Part shown: piece by piece, positions 9,250-17,072 of the stretch
Layout: every line of letters starts with the position of its first letter
Numbering within the stretch: position 1 is the stretch's first letter
Assembly (NCBI RefSeq): GCF_004001045.1
Contig: NZ_BIMK01000018.1
Coordinates: 1 to 64,000 of the forward strand
DNA from: Paenibacillus chibensis
Lineage (GTDB): Bacteria > Bacillota > Bacilli > Paenibacillales > Paenibacillaceae
Reading direction: 5' to 3'
DNA: 64,000 bases
Program-made: the position numbers and the translations under genes
The notes under the pieces: model-generated
The model's database searches: none
What the model was told of the DNA's origin: nothing
What the model saw: the letters and a program-made list of their open reading frames with translations, nothing else

Positions 9250-10176
9250 TCATCCCTTGATGCCGCTGAATGCGATGCCCTGCACAAAATACTTTTGCAG
9301 CAGCAGGAACAAAATCAGAATCGGCAGAATCGCGATCAGCGCGCCCGCCATCATCGGCCCGTAATCGGTCTGGTTGTTATAGGAAAAAGCCTGCAGCCCC
9401 ATCTGGATGGTCGCTTTGTCCGGATCGTTCAGGACGATCATCGGCCACAGGAAGCTGTTCCACCCCGCCTGGAAGGTAAAGATGCTCAGCGTGGCCAGCG
9501 CCGGCTTCGTCAGCGGAAGATAAATGTTCCAGAAAATGCGGAATTCGCCGCAGCCCTCGATCCGCGCCATTTCCATCATGTCGGAGGGCAGGGTCAGAAA
9601 GAACTGGCGCATGAAAAAGACGGCAAAGGTGCCGGACGCCCCCGGCAAAATAATGCCCCAAAAGGAATTGAGCAGCCCCATTCCGCCGGAGCCGAACAGA
9701 TCGTTGCCTCCAAGCAGCGGAAAATGGCGCAATACGTAAAAGCTCGGGATCATCGTCACGATGCCTGGAATCATCATTGCGGCGAGCAGCGTCCGAAAGA
9801 TCGGCATATTACCGCGGAACGTCAGTTTCGCGAAGGCGTAACCCGCCAGGGAGCCGAAAAACAGGTTCGCGATTACGCCGGCGGCCGCCAGAATCACCGA
9901 GTTTTTGAAATACAGGCCGAACGAAACCGTCGTAAACGCCTTGATGTAATGCTCCAGCGTAAAATGCGAAGGCAGCCAGCGCAGCGGCACGGAAAAAATT
10001 TCGTCGCTCGGCTTGAACGACGTAATCAAGCTCCAGAAAAAAGGCAGAAACATCGCCACTGCGATCAGAATCGCCACCACGTAGAAAAGCACAGCTGCTG
10101 CGATTTTACCGAAAACGACTCCCGGCGGCTTAGAAAGCCTTCGGGTTCCGGCATAGGTATCAATATGGGTCTCCAT
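9250..10176 (-). CDS. Carbohydrate ABC transporter permease, MalG/UgpE type (mannan locus)
   Basis: A 308-residue permease with about six transmembrane helices and EAA loop EMARIEGCGEFRIFWNIYLP. The tail YFVQGIAFSGIKG is typical of the MalG side of sugar importers. The N-terminus carries about 25 extra polar residues before the first helix. ATG 10176 follows AAAGGAGGAAAG. It lies 13 bp downstream of its MalF-type partner, inside the mannan operon, and should import alpha-1,6-manno-oligosaccharides released by the secreted GH76. Confidence 0.87.
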   Translation of the reverse strand: METHIDTYAGTRRLSKPPGVVFGKIAAAVLFYVVAILIAVAMFLPFFWSLITSFKPSDEIFSVPLRWLPSHFTLEHYIKAFTTVSFGLYFKNSVILAAAGVIANLFFGSLAGYAFAKLTFRGNMPIFRTLLAAMMIPGIVTMIPSFYVLRHFPLLGGNDLFGSGGMGLLNSFWGIILPGASGTFAVFFMRQFFLTLPSDMMEMARIEGCGEFRIFWNIYLPLTKPALATLSIFTFQAGWNSFLWPMIVLNDPDKATIQMGLQAFSYNNQTDYGPMMAGALIAILPILILFLLLQKYFVQGIAFSGIKG

Positions 10177-10189
10177 GGTCTTTCCTCCT

Positions 10190-11077
10190 TTACACCACCG
10201 GTTCTTCCGCTTTATTGATGCGCATGTTAATGAGCGAGAAGATCAGAATGGCTATCGCCAGCACGAATGCCTGCGCCGATGCGTAGCCCATTTGCAGTTG
10301 CTTGAAGCCCTGCTGATAAATGAGATATACCGGCGTTTTCGTTACGTTTCCGGGACCTCCCTGCGTCAGTACGAAGGCTTGGTCGAACAGCTGCAGCGCG
10401 CCGATGATCGCCATGGTGCTGATCAGGAACGTCGTCGGTCTGAGCTGCGGCCATGTGATATACCGGAACCTCGCAAACGCCGAGGCCCCGTCCAGCTTCG
10501 CCGATTCATATAAATAATCGGGAACCCCCTGCAAGCCGGCAATGTATATCACCATGTTCGATCCGATCGACTGCCATAACGTCACCATGATAATGGAGGG
10601 CATGGCCGTCTCCGTCTGGGCAAGCCACGCTGGCCCCGTAATGCCGAACCAGCCGAGCATGCTGTTCACCAGGCCGAATTCCGGGTGCAGCAGCCAAATC
10701 CACACCGTTGCGGCCGCGACGGCCGAGGTCAGGGTCGGCAAGTAATTGAACGTACGGAACATGCGGACGCCGAACCGTTTGAAATTCATCAGCATTGCGA
10801 GTCCGAGGGACATCAAAATGTTCAGCGGCACGAAAATAACGGAATAAAAGATGACGTTTTTGAACGTGGTCCAGTACAGGCTGTCTTTGAACAGCCGCTT
10901 GTAGTTGTCGAGTGCCACCCAGTCCATCCGGCTCAGCACGTCATAATTGGTGAAGCTCAAATACAGCGCCATCACGACCGGAATGATCGTGAAAATCGCA
11001 AACAACAGCAGCGTTGGGGTGATAAACACGTAGGCCATTTTTTCTTGATGCCGGTTCAGCTTTCCTATGGAAGCCAA
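10190..11077 (-). CDS. Carbohydrate ABC transporter permease, MalF/UgpA type (mannan locus)
   Basis: A 295-residue permease with six helices and EAA loop ESAKLDGASAFARFRYITWP. The reading frame starts at TTG 11077, 8 nt after GGGAGGGA, and no better ATG lies nearby. It follows the binding-protein gene after an 81-bp gap that holds a strong GC-rich hairpin (11101-11122), and precedes the MalG-type partner. As for the other importers in this window, no ATPase is encoded in the operon. Confidence 0.87.
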   Translation of the reverse strand: MASIGKLNRHQEKMAYVFITPTLLLFAIFTIIPVVMALYLSFTNYDVLSRMDWVALDNYKRLFKDSLYWTTFKNVIFYSVIFVPLNILMSLGLAMLMNFKRFGVRMFRTFNYLPTLTSAVAAATVWIWLLHPEFGLVNSMLGWFGITGPAWLAQTETAMPSIIMVTLWQSIGSNMVIYIAGLQGVPDYLYESAKLDGASAFARFRYITWPQLRPTTFLISTMAIIGALQLFDQAFVLTQGGPGNVTKTPVYLIYQQGFKQLQMGYASAQAFVLAIAILIFSLINMRINKAEEPVV

Positions 11078-11100
11078 CTCTATCCCTCCCTTAAGGTTTG

Positions 11101-11122
11101 GAGGGGGCCGTTAAGCCCCCTC
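11101..11122 (-). other. Intercistronic hairpin without T-tract (binding protein to permease)
   Basis: GAGGGGGC (11101-11108) pairs perfectly with GCCCCCTC (11115-11122) around a six-base loop. No T-run follows on the minus strand. It lies between the stop of the binding-protein gene and the TTG of the permease, and is more likely a 3'-end stabiliser or partial terminator than a full terminator. Confidence 0.6.
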
Positions 11123-11158
11123 GCACCCATTCATTGTAAAGCCCGTGAGTCCGCCGGA

Positions 11159-12460
11159 TTATTTAACAACCGCATTGTCCTGCAGCAGCTGATCGCCTCG
11201 CTGCTGCGATTTGGCGAGCGTCTCTTCGGCGCTCATCTTGTTTTGCTGGAACAGCTGCAGGTTCGGAATCAGGCCGTCATCCTCCATGACGGAATACCCT
11301 GGATGCTGCGCACGGATCTTCGCGAATTCAAGCGTCTCCAGGAAAGGCTTCCAGAGCGGATCGTTCTGGAAGAACGGATCTTCGATCGCCGGCTTGAAGC
11401 CCGGAATGTTCAAGCTTGTTTTGGCCCACAAGAGAGCATTGTCCTTGTTAGCTCCCCACCATTTCATGAATTCCCAGGCTTCCTTCTGATGCTTGGAGCC
11501 TTCCGGAATGACAAGGCCGAGGCCACCCATGACGCTGCCTTTATCGCCATTTGGTCCTACCGGCGGCGTCACGACGCCAAAGTCGAGGTCCTTGCCGTAT
11601 TTCTTGTACGTGCTGAGCATCCAAGGACCGGTATACTGCATCGCGAGCTTACCCGTCACGAACGCATCGGTGCCTTCCCCGAGCCCTTGCTCGAAGCCCA
11701 CTTTATAGACCTTATCCTTGTTCAGGAGACGGTCCCAGAAGTTCAGCACCTCAAGCCCCTTCTCGTTGTTGAAGTTGGTTTTGGTGCCGGTCTCATCCAG
11801 CATTTGGCCCCCGGCCTGCTGCAAATACATGTTGAAAAGCCCGTTGTCCGCGAGGGAGAAGCCTGCCACCTCCAGCTTGCTTCCGTTCCACTTGGTCGTT
11901 TTGATCGCAGCCTGCTCCAGTTCGTCCCAATTGGTCGGCGGCTTCACGCCGGCTTCATCCAGAATCTTTTTATTATAGAAGAGTGCCCTTGCATCCACCG
12001 TCAGCGGAAGGCCGTACAGCTTGCCGTCATAGGTGAGCTCTTTGAGCGCTTCGCCGTAGAAGTCGTCTTTGTTGATGTTATCCTGCTGCATGAATTCGTC
12101 GATCGGATGGAACACGTTTTTCGGCGCATACAGCGAGGTCCGCCATCTGTCCCAGAACACGAGATCCGGCGCTGCGCCGCCCGAAGTTGCCGTAGTCATG
12201 AATTTCGTGATCATATCCTGCTGAAGCACGTATTTCACGTGGATTTTACTTTGGGACTTGTTAAAAGCGTCAACCATCGTTTCGAACTGCTTTTGCCCTT
12301 CGCCGGCCCAGTCTCCCCAGAATGCCAATTCCACCGGTTTATCGGAGGATCCTTCGCCATCTTTGGCGGGAGAACCGTTATCCGCTGCTTTGGAGCCGCA
12401 CCCTGCCAGCAGGGACACCGCGACAAACATGGTCAGCAGCATCGAAGCCCATTTTTTCAT
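11159..12460 (-). CDS. Sugar-binding lipoprotein of the mannan importer
   Basis: A 433-residue family-1 extracellular solute-binding protein with a lipobox at C21 (VSLLAGCGSK) and the usual ELAFWGDWAG start of the mature domain. It would bind manno-oligosaccharides at the outer face of the membrane and pass them to the permeases at 9250-11077. I choose ATG 12460 (MKKWASMLLTM), 9 nt after GGGGAGG; a TTG at 12466 would leave only 3 nt. It lies between the GH125 gene and the permease genes. Confidence 0.87.
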   Translation of the reverse strand: MKKWASMLLTMFVAVSLLAGCGSKAADNGSPAKDGEGSSDKPVELAFWGDWAGEGQKQFETMVDAFNKSQSKIHVKYVLQQDMITKFMTTATSGGAAPDLVFWDRWRTSLYAPKNVFHPIDEFMQQDNINKDDFYGEALKELTYDGKLYGLPLTVDARALFYNKKILDEAGVKPPTNWDELEQAAIKTTKWNGSKLEVAGFSLADNGLFNMYLQQAGGQMLDETGTKTNFNNEKGLEVLNFWDRLLNKDKVYKVGFEQGLGEGTDAFVTGKLAMQYTGPWMLSTYKKYGKDLDFGVVTPPVGPNGDKGSVMGGLGLVIPEGSKHQKEAWEFMKWWGANKDNALLWAKTSLNIPGFKPAIEDPFFQNDPLWKPFLETLEFAKIRAQHPGYSVMEDDGLIPNLQLFQQNKMSAEETLAKSQQRGDQLLQDNAVVK

Positions 12461-12522
12461 AAACAAAAACCTCCCCTAATGTTCTTTATCTAAAGGTGAA
12501 TCCTAGCTGCCTTCGCAGCCGG

Positions 12523-13815
12523 TCACCGTTTGACCCGAATCCCGCAATAATCCATCAGCAGCTCGCAAAACATCATATTGGCCCACGAGAACCACGGCCT
12601 CGTAAAGTCTGATGGCTCATTGGCGTTAAAGCTCTCATGCATCAGCCCGGTGCCGGCTTCCGTCTCGCTCATGACTTTCAGCAGCCGCTGCTTTTCCTCC
12701 GGCTGATCGTCCGTCAGCCCCTGCATAGCCAGGGCAATGTGCCAGATGCTGCCCTTGGGCGTGTGGGGACTGCCGATGCCCGCCGCAGCGCTTCCCTCGT
12801 AGTAATACGGATTGCTTGCGCTTAAAATAAACCGCCGTGTATTCTGATAGACCGCATCATCGGCTCCCCGGTATCCAAGGTAAGGAATCGACAGCAGGCT
12901 GGGCACGTTCGCGTCATCCATCAGGTTGTAATGCCCGAGGCCATCCGTTTCGTATGCGTAGATCCGGCCGTACTCCGGATGCTCCACGGTACCGAACTGC
13001 TGAATGCCCCGCTCAATCTCTGCGGCAAGGCGGTTTGCCCGCTTGCAGAGTTCCTCGTCTTGCAGCACCTCGCCCGCAATTTCCTGAAGATATCCCAGCA
13101 CGACCACAGCGAACATATTAGATGGGATCAGATAGCCGTAATCGCAGGCGTCGTCGCTTGGACGGAAGCCGGACCAAGTCATGCCGGTATAGGCGGTTTC
13201 GGCGCCTTTGCCTTCACGGATCAGCGTATCGGTCGGCACGCAGTCCTTCCGCTGGAATCGGTAATTCGAAGCCGTCTCATGCCGCTGCTCCGTCGTCCAA
13301 AGATCCAGAATGGTCTCTGCCGCCGCTTTGAAATCAGCGCCGAACTGCGCGGTTCTTCCGGTATTTTTCCAGAGCAGATAGCTGAGCTGCAGCGGATAGC
13401 ATAGCGAGTCGATCTCATACTTCCGCTCCCAGATCCAAGGAGACATCTCCGTTTCGTCGTTCTGATGCCCGTGCCCGTTAGCCGCTTCATTGAAAGCGTT
13501 TGCATACGGGTCGAGTACGATGGACCTCAGCTGCCTAACCACCAGCCCCTCGATCAAGTCTGCGGCTTCCTCATCCTCTGCGGCCAGAACCAGAAACGGC
13601 CGGACTTGAGCTGCCGAATCGCGAAGCCACATCGCGGGAATATCGCCGGTAATGACGAAGGTCGTTCCATCCTCCATTCTTTTCAGCGTCGTGCCCCATG
13701 TATTGCGGATGGCATTTTGGAAAATAGCCAGCAAATGCGGCGCCGAAGCCAATTTTTCGGACATTCTGTCCACCAGCCGCCCCAAAGAGGCGGGCTCTTG
13801 GCCCAAGGATTCCAT
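12523..13815 (-). CDS. GH125 exo-alpha-1,6-mannosidase
   Basis: A 430-residue protein of GH125 (formerly DUF1237), an inverting exo-alpha-1,6-mannosidase family. The signature GDIPAMWLRDSAAQVRPF lies near residues 57-74, with further family blocks WERKYEIDSLCYPLQLSY and FSWANMMFCEL near the end. No signal peptide: it should release mannose from imported alpha-1,6-oligosaccharides in the cytoplasm. ATG 13815 has AGGAGG 8 nt upstream; the TTG at 13821 is only 2 nt from it. It is the first gene of the mannan operon, behind a consensus promoter (13900-13928). An exact cre-consensus sequence lies inside the gene at 13491-13504. Confidence 0.9.
   Translation of the reverse strand: MESLGQEPASLGRLVDRMSEKLASAPHLLAIFQNAIRNTWGTTLKRMEDGTTFVITGDIPAMWLRDSAAQVRPFLVLAAEDEEAADLIEGLVVRQLRSIVLDPYANAFNEAANGHGHQNDETEMSPWIWERKYEIDSLCYPLQLSYLLWKNTGRTAQFGADFKAAAETILDLWTTEQRHETASNYRFQRKDCVPTDTLIREGKGAETAYTGMTWSGFRPSDDACDYGYLIPSNMFAVVVLGYLQEIAGEVLQDEELCKRANRLAAEIERGIQQFGTVEHPEYGRIYAYETDGLGHYNLMDDANVPSLLSIPYLGYRGADDAVYQNTRRFILSASNPYYYEGSAAAGIGSPHTPKGSIWHIALAMQGLTDDQPEEKQRLLKVMSETEAGTGLMHESFNANEPSDFTRPWFSWANMMFCELLMDYCGIRVKR
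13491..13504. promoter_or_regulatory. Possible intragenic cre site
   Basis: TGAAAGCGTTTGCA fits the Gram-positive CcpA consensus TGWAAGCGNTTNCA at every position. It is about 310 bp inside the GH125 gene, where CcpA could act as a roadblock. It also encodes ordinary residues (ANAFNE), so chance is possible. Confidence 0.4.
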
Positions 13816-13873
13816 ATGCAATTCCTCCTGTTGTATGTAGTGAGGTAACCAAGTTCACGACAAGCATATATCA

Positions 13874-13928
13874 GGTATTGTTACCGCTTGCATAGACACA
13901 TTATAATTTCGGTTAATTAACATGTCAA
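13874..13928 (-). promoter_or_regulatory. Consensus sigma-A promoter of the mannan operon
   Basis: On the minus strand -35 TTGACA (13923-13928), 17-nt spacer, -10 TATAAT (13900-13905): a perfect consensus, with start of transcription expected near 13893. Just downstream GGTAACAATACC (13874-13885) is an interrupted palindrome that could be an operator. Very AT-rich DNA upstream (13941-13980) may act as an UP element. Such a strong promoter implies tight repression. Confidence 0.75.
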
Positions 13929-14027
13929 TATGCTTTTTATAACATTTGAATATAATAATATAATATTTATGTAATTAACTTAATGAAATCCATTCCCCGT
14001 ACGTTATGGAACAGGGCTTATCGATGT

Positions 14028-14060
14028 GAAAAAAAGGCGCCGTTCATCATGAACGGCACC
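14028..14060 (-). terminator. Terminator of the GntR-type regulator gene
   Basis: An 11-bp stem with one mismatch (14036-14046 with 14050-14060), loop TCA, and a T-run on the minus strand (A-run at 14029-14035). It separates the regulator from the mannan operon. Confidence 0.8.
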
Positions 14061-14087
14061 TAAGCCCAGTCTCCTGTCCGGTTCTTA

Positions 14088-15248
14088 TTATCCTTTACGG
14101 ACAGGTCCCGTGGAAGAACCCTCGATGAGCTCGGCATCCAAAAGGATTTTGCTTGGCACGCTATGCCCGCTGCGGAGCTTGAGGACATTTTCAAAGGCCA
14201 GCCTGCCCATCTCCTCTTGCTTCTGACGCATATGTGTAAACAGAAAGCCCCCGGCATAATCCGGGCTGTCGAAGCATACGATCGACAAGTCCTCCGGAAT
14301 GCGCAAGCCTGATTCGCGGGCCGCCTCGTAAGCCAGCTGGGCAATGTTATGCTCCATGGCGAACAGAGCCGTAATCTCCGGATGCTCCCGCAGGTGCTGC
14401 TTGATGTTCTCCTTTTCCTTCTCCTTATTTTCGGGAACAAAAGCAGTCGGGAGCGTGGCGGTAATATGGTCCATCCACAGCGCCTTGTCCACAACGATCC
14501 CGCTTTCGGCATGCGCCTGAATGAAGCCTTCGATCCGCTCCTCGATGGCTGTCGTGTCCTGCGGCGGGCTTGTCATGAGCGCGATATGCGTATGCCCGAG
14601 CTCAAACAGATAGTTAATCATATGCTTGGCTGCCGCCGCGTTGTTGGTGCTGATTGAGCTTGCCGAGACGCCCTTCAGGTGGCGGTCCAGCAATACAAAC
14701 GGAAATTGGCTGATCACCAGCTTCAGAATTTCGGCATTAAAATACTCACCCTGCGCCGGGAATATAATCAGCCCGTCCACGCCAAGCTCGAGCAGTCCCT
14801 GAATGGCTTCCTGTTCATTGCTTGGCACCCCAAGCGATCTTCTAAGGATCAAATAGCTGTCATGCTGCCGGGATGCCTCTTCCATCCCGTAGACCAGTCC
14901 CGTGCCGTAGCTATCGCCAAAGTCCGTCATGACGAGTCCGATCAGCAGTTTGCCGTTTTCGCGGCGCTGCTTCGGGGTTCCTGCAGGCATGCTGACCGGA
15001 ATCGCGCCGGCATTGCCGACATGCTCGGAGACAAAGGACCCCCTTCCCGGCTGTCTCACGATATACCCCTCCTGGGTTAGCATCTCCAGCGCCTTCTTGC
15101 TGGTAATCCGGCTGACGCGGTAGGTTTCGCCCAGTTCCTTCTCGGAAGGAATCCGTTCGCCCGGTCCGTATTCGCCGGCTGTGATCTGCCCGCGCAGCGC
15201 TTCGAATATTTGCTCATACATCGGTTTCGAGGATGATTCATGCGACAT
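14088..15248 (-). CDS. GntR/LacI-hybrid transcriptional regulator (AraR type), probable mannan regulator
   Basis: A 386-residue regulator. Residues about 8-75 are a GntR-type winged helix (PMYEQIFEALRGQI ... IPSEKELGETYRVSRITSKKA), and residues about 100-380 a LacI-like sugar-binding domain starting LLIGLVMTDFGDSYGTGLVYG and ending with ELIEGSSTGPV. This arrangement is that of AraR, a sugar-responsive repressor. ATG 15248 follows GGAGGAGG. It is transcribed in the same direction as the mannan operon but ends at its own terminator. Position suggests control of GH125-importer-GH76; the ligand is probably mannose or a manno-oligosaccharide. Candidate sites are the palindrome at 15455-15471 and a 13-mer shared by both promoters. 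Confidence 0.88.
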   Translation of the reverse strand: MSHESSSKPMYEQIFEALRGQITAGEYGPGERIPSEKELGETYRVSRITSKKALEMLTQEGYIVRQPGRGSFVSEHVGNAGAIPVSMPAGTPKQRRENGKLLIGLVMTDFGDSYGTGLVYGMEEASRQHDSYLILRRSLGVPSNEQEAIQGLLELGVDGLIIFPAQGEYFNAEILKLVISQFPFVLLDRHLKGVSASSISTNNAAAAKHMINYLFELGHTHIALMTSPPQDTTAIEERIEGFIQAHAESGIVVDKALWMDHITATLPTAFVPENKEKEKENIKQHLREHPEITALFAMEHNIAQLAYEAARESGLRIPEDLSIVCFDSPDYAGGFLFTHMRQKQEEMGRLAFENVLKLRSGHSVPSKILLDAELIEGSSTGPVRKG

Positions 15249-15433
15249 GGTAAAGCCTCCTCCATAAGAAAAACGTATATCGACGTAACTTTATGGAAGC
15301 CAGAACGCATCCATAGGTAGTTTTTCTTGCAATATCAGGTAGTAATGGCTCCGCCGTTTATACTTTCTGATATGATCAAAAAAACATCTATCCTTTCCGG
15401 GATAGATCGGCTCAGTGCTGCAGTTCAAACATT

Positions 15434-15471
15434 ATATAATAATATATCATGTTATATTCACTTTGTGAATA
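15434..15471. promoter_or_regulatory. Regulator promoter region with palindrome and shared 13-mer
   Basis: ATATAATAATATA (15434-15446) recurs exactly upstream of the mannan operon promoter (13950-13962). Next to it TATTCACTTTGTGAATA (15455-15471) is a 7-bp inverted repeat with a 3-bp centre. Both are candidates for regulator binding; AT-richness makes the 13-mer weaker evidence. Confidence 0.4.
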
Positions 15472-15514
15472 GCAATCTATCCCTGCTTTAAGCTTTTTCC
15501 CGGGGAGCAACCCG

Positions 15515-15548
15515 AAAAAAGGGCGCCCCCGATGCCGGAGACGCCCTT
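15515..15548 (-). terminator. Terminator of the LanFEG-like transporter operon
   Basis: AAGGGCG (15519-15525) pairs with CGCCCTT (15542-15548), with further weak pairing inside. An A-run at 15515-15520 gives the T-tract on the minus strand. It follows the permease gene 15611-16354. Confidence 0.65.
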
Positions 15549-15610
15549 GTCTAGGTTTACCCGCCGCATTCCGGCTTCAAACCCTTTTCATGAAATTTTC
15601 CCGTAAAATT

Positions 15611-16354
15611 CTAGACTTCTTTCATTCTGAAATAGATCCATCCAAAGGTGAAGAAGACGATGAAGCTGCCGACCACCGTGATCATCAGGTTCTCGAACGG
15701 CAGATTCAAAGCGCCGAAGCCGCCGCCGTCCATCTCGCTGCCGGGCAAGGTCGCAAGCAGCGGCTGGGCCCAAGGATAGAAGGGACCGTACGTGGAGGAG
15801 TTTGCGACCAGAATATTCGGGATCGTAAAGGTCACGTTCAGCGCCAGCGGCGCGGCAAAGCTGCTCCACATCATGGAGACAGCCAGCTGCAATGCGGCCA
15901 GCGGCAGGCATGCGATCCAGCCCCCGAGCAGGCTCCGCAGCATAACCTCCCATTCGATCGGCGCGTGGAATCCCTTGATATAACCGACCAGGAAAACCGC
16001 CCCGGCAAGGAGCAGCTGCGTAATCGCCAGCATGACGGCGACCACCGTGTATTTTGCGAAATAGACGCCCGTGCGTGAAACCGGTAAGACGAGCAGCTGT
16101 TTCCAGCCGCCGCCGCTGTGCTCGTAGCGGCAGATGAAGGCGGCGAAGATGCCGGACATGATCGGCATGAACAGCATCGCATGCATCATGCTCATGGTGA
16201 GCAGCAGGTGGGTCCATGGCATTGCCGTCTGGCTGACATTGGACAGCAGTCCGATCAGGATGGCGACCGCCGGGCTGACCAGCAGGAGCAGGACGATGAA
16301 AGAACGCGACATTTTCAGACGCTCGGATGATAGTACCTTGAAGTAGCCCCCCAT
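15611..16354 (-). CDS. ABC-2 type permease, LanG/LanE-like (second subunit)
   Basis: A membrane protein of about 247 residues with six hydrophobic segments. The start FKVLSSERLKMSRS and the block YEHSGGGWKQLLVLPVSRTGVYFAKY are typical of permeases that work with BcrA/LanF ATPases in lantibiotic or bacitracin self-protection. I place the start at ATG 16354, just after the stop of the upstream gene; an alternative ATG at 16366 lies directly on the AAAGG. It probably forms a heteromer with the 16356-17072 permease. Confidence 0.78.
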   Translation of the reverse strand: MGGYFKVLSSERLKMSRSFIVLLLLVSPAVAILIGLLSNVSQTAMPWTHLLLTMSMMHAMLFMPIMSGIFAAFICRYEHSGGGWKQLLVLPVSRTGVYFAKYTVVAVMLAITQLLLAGAVFLVGYIKGFHAPIEWEVMLRSLLGGWIACLPLAALQLAVSMMWSSFAAPLALNVTFTIPNILVANSSTYGPFYPWAQPLLATLPGSEMDGGGFGALNLPFENLMITVVGSFIVFFTFGWIYFRMKEV

Positions 16355-16355
16355 G

Positions 16356-17072
16356 TTAGTCCACATCCTTTCTGACAAAATGCCCCGTCCCGAACAGATA
16401 AATCAGGATAAACAGGATGATCCCGGACGCCACCGGCATCGCGGGCTTGGCGTAATACGCAAGGAACGGCCAGGCCAAAGGCAGGATTTCCGGATAATTT
16501 GCGGCGAACATGGTCGCGATTGCGGCCGTAATGCCGATCATGATCGGCAGGGCCTGATTCTTGAACGTTAAGGAAAGATACAGCTGCAGCGCCAGCATCG
16601 GCAAGGCCCCGAGAAACGGAAGAAATGAGAGCTTCAGCAGCTTCAGGTAAGGAATATCCCCCGCGCTGAAGCCGAGAATCAGCCCAAGGCCGATCGTACC
16701 CGCAAACAGCAGCACGCAGGCAACCGTCAAGGCAATCACGCCTACCAGATACTTGGAAGTGAATACCGCGGCCCTTGAAATCGGCAGCGCCAGCAGCTGC
16801 TTCCAGGAGTTGTTCAGATGCTCCACGTTCGCAATCTGGGAAGCGATAAGCGTAGCTCCGAGAACGAGGACAATGGGAACTAAATCGAAAATTTCACCGG
16901 CCAGACCTCCCCATGCATCCTCTTTATACAGCTTTCCCACAAGATAGTCGTACCGGAGGCCGAAATTCAGCGCCTGCAGCACAACCAGTCCGAGCGAGCC
17001 TAGAAGTACCAGAAACCACACGCCTTTTCTGCGTATCTTGAGCAGGTCTGCCGACAGTGCTCTGAGGATCAT
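16356..17072 (-). CDS. ABC-2 type permease, LanE/LanG-like (first subunit)
   Basis: About 238 residues with six hydrophobic segments. It shares the block VEHLNNSWKQLLALPISRAAVFTSKY with its neighbour (YEHSGGGWKQLLVLPVSRTGVYFAKY), showing the two permeases are ancient paralogues. ATG 17072 overlaps the stop of the ATPase gene (TGATG), indicating translational coupling. Role: membrane part of an exporter that removes a peptide antibiotic from the membrane. Confidence 0.8.
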   Translation of the reverse strand: MILRALSADLLKIRRKGVWFLVLLGSLGLVVLQALNFGLRYDYLVGKLYKEDAWGGLAGEIFDLVPIVLVLGATLIASQIANVEHLNNSWKQLLALPISRAAVFTSKYLVGVIALTVACVLLFAGTIGLGLILGFSAGDIPYLKLLKLSFLPFLGALPMLALQLYLSLTFKNQALPIMIGITAAIATMFAANYPEILPLAWPFLAYYAKPAMPVASGIILFILIYLFGTGHFVRKDVD

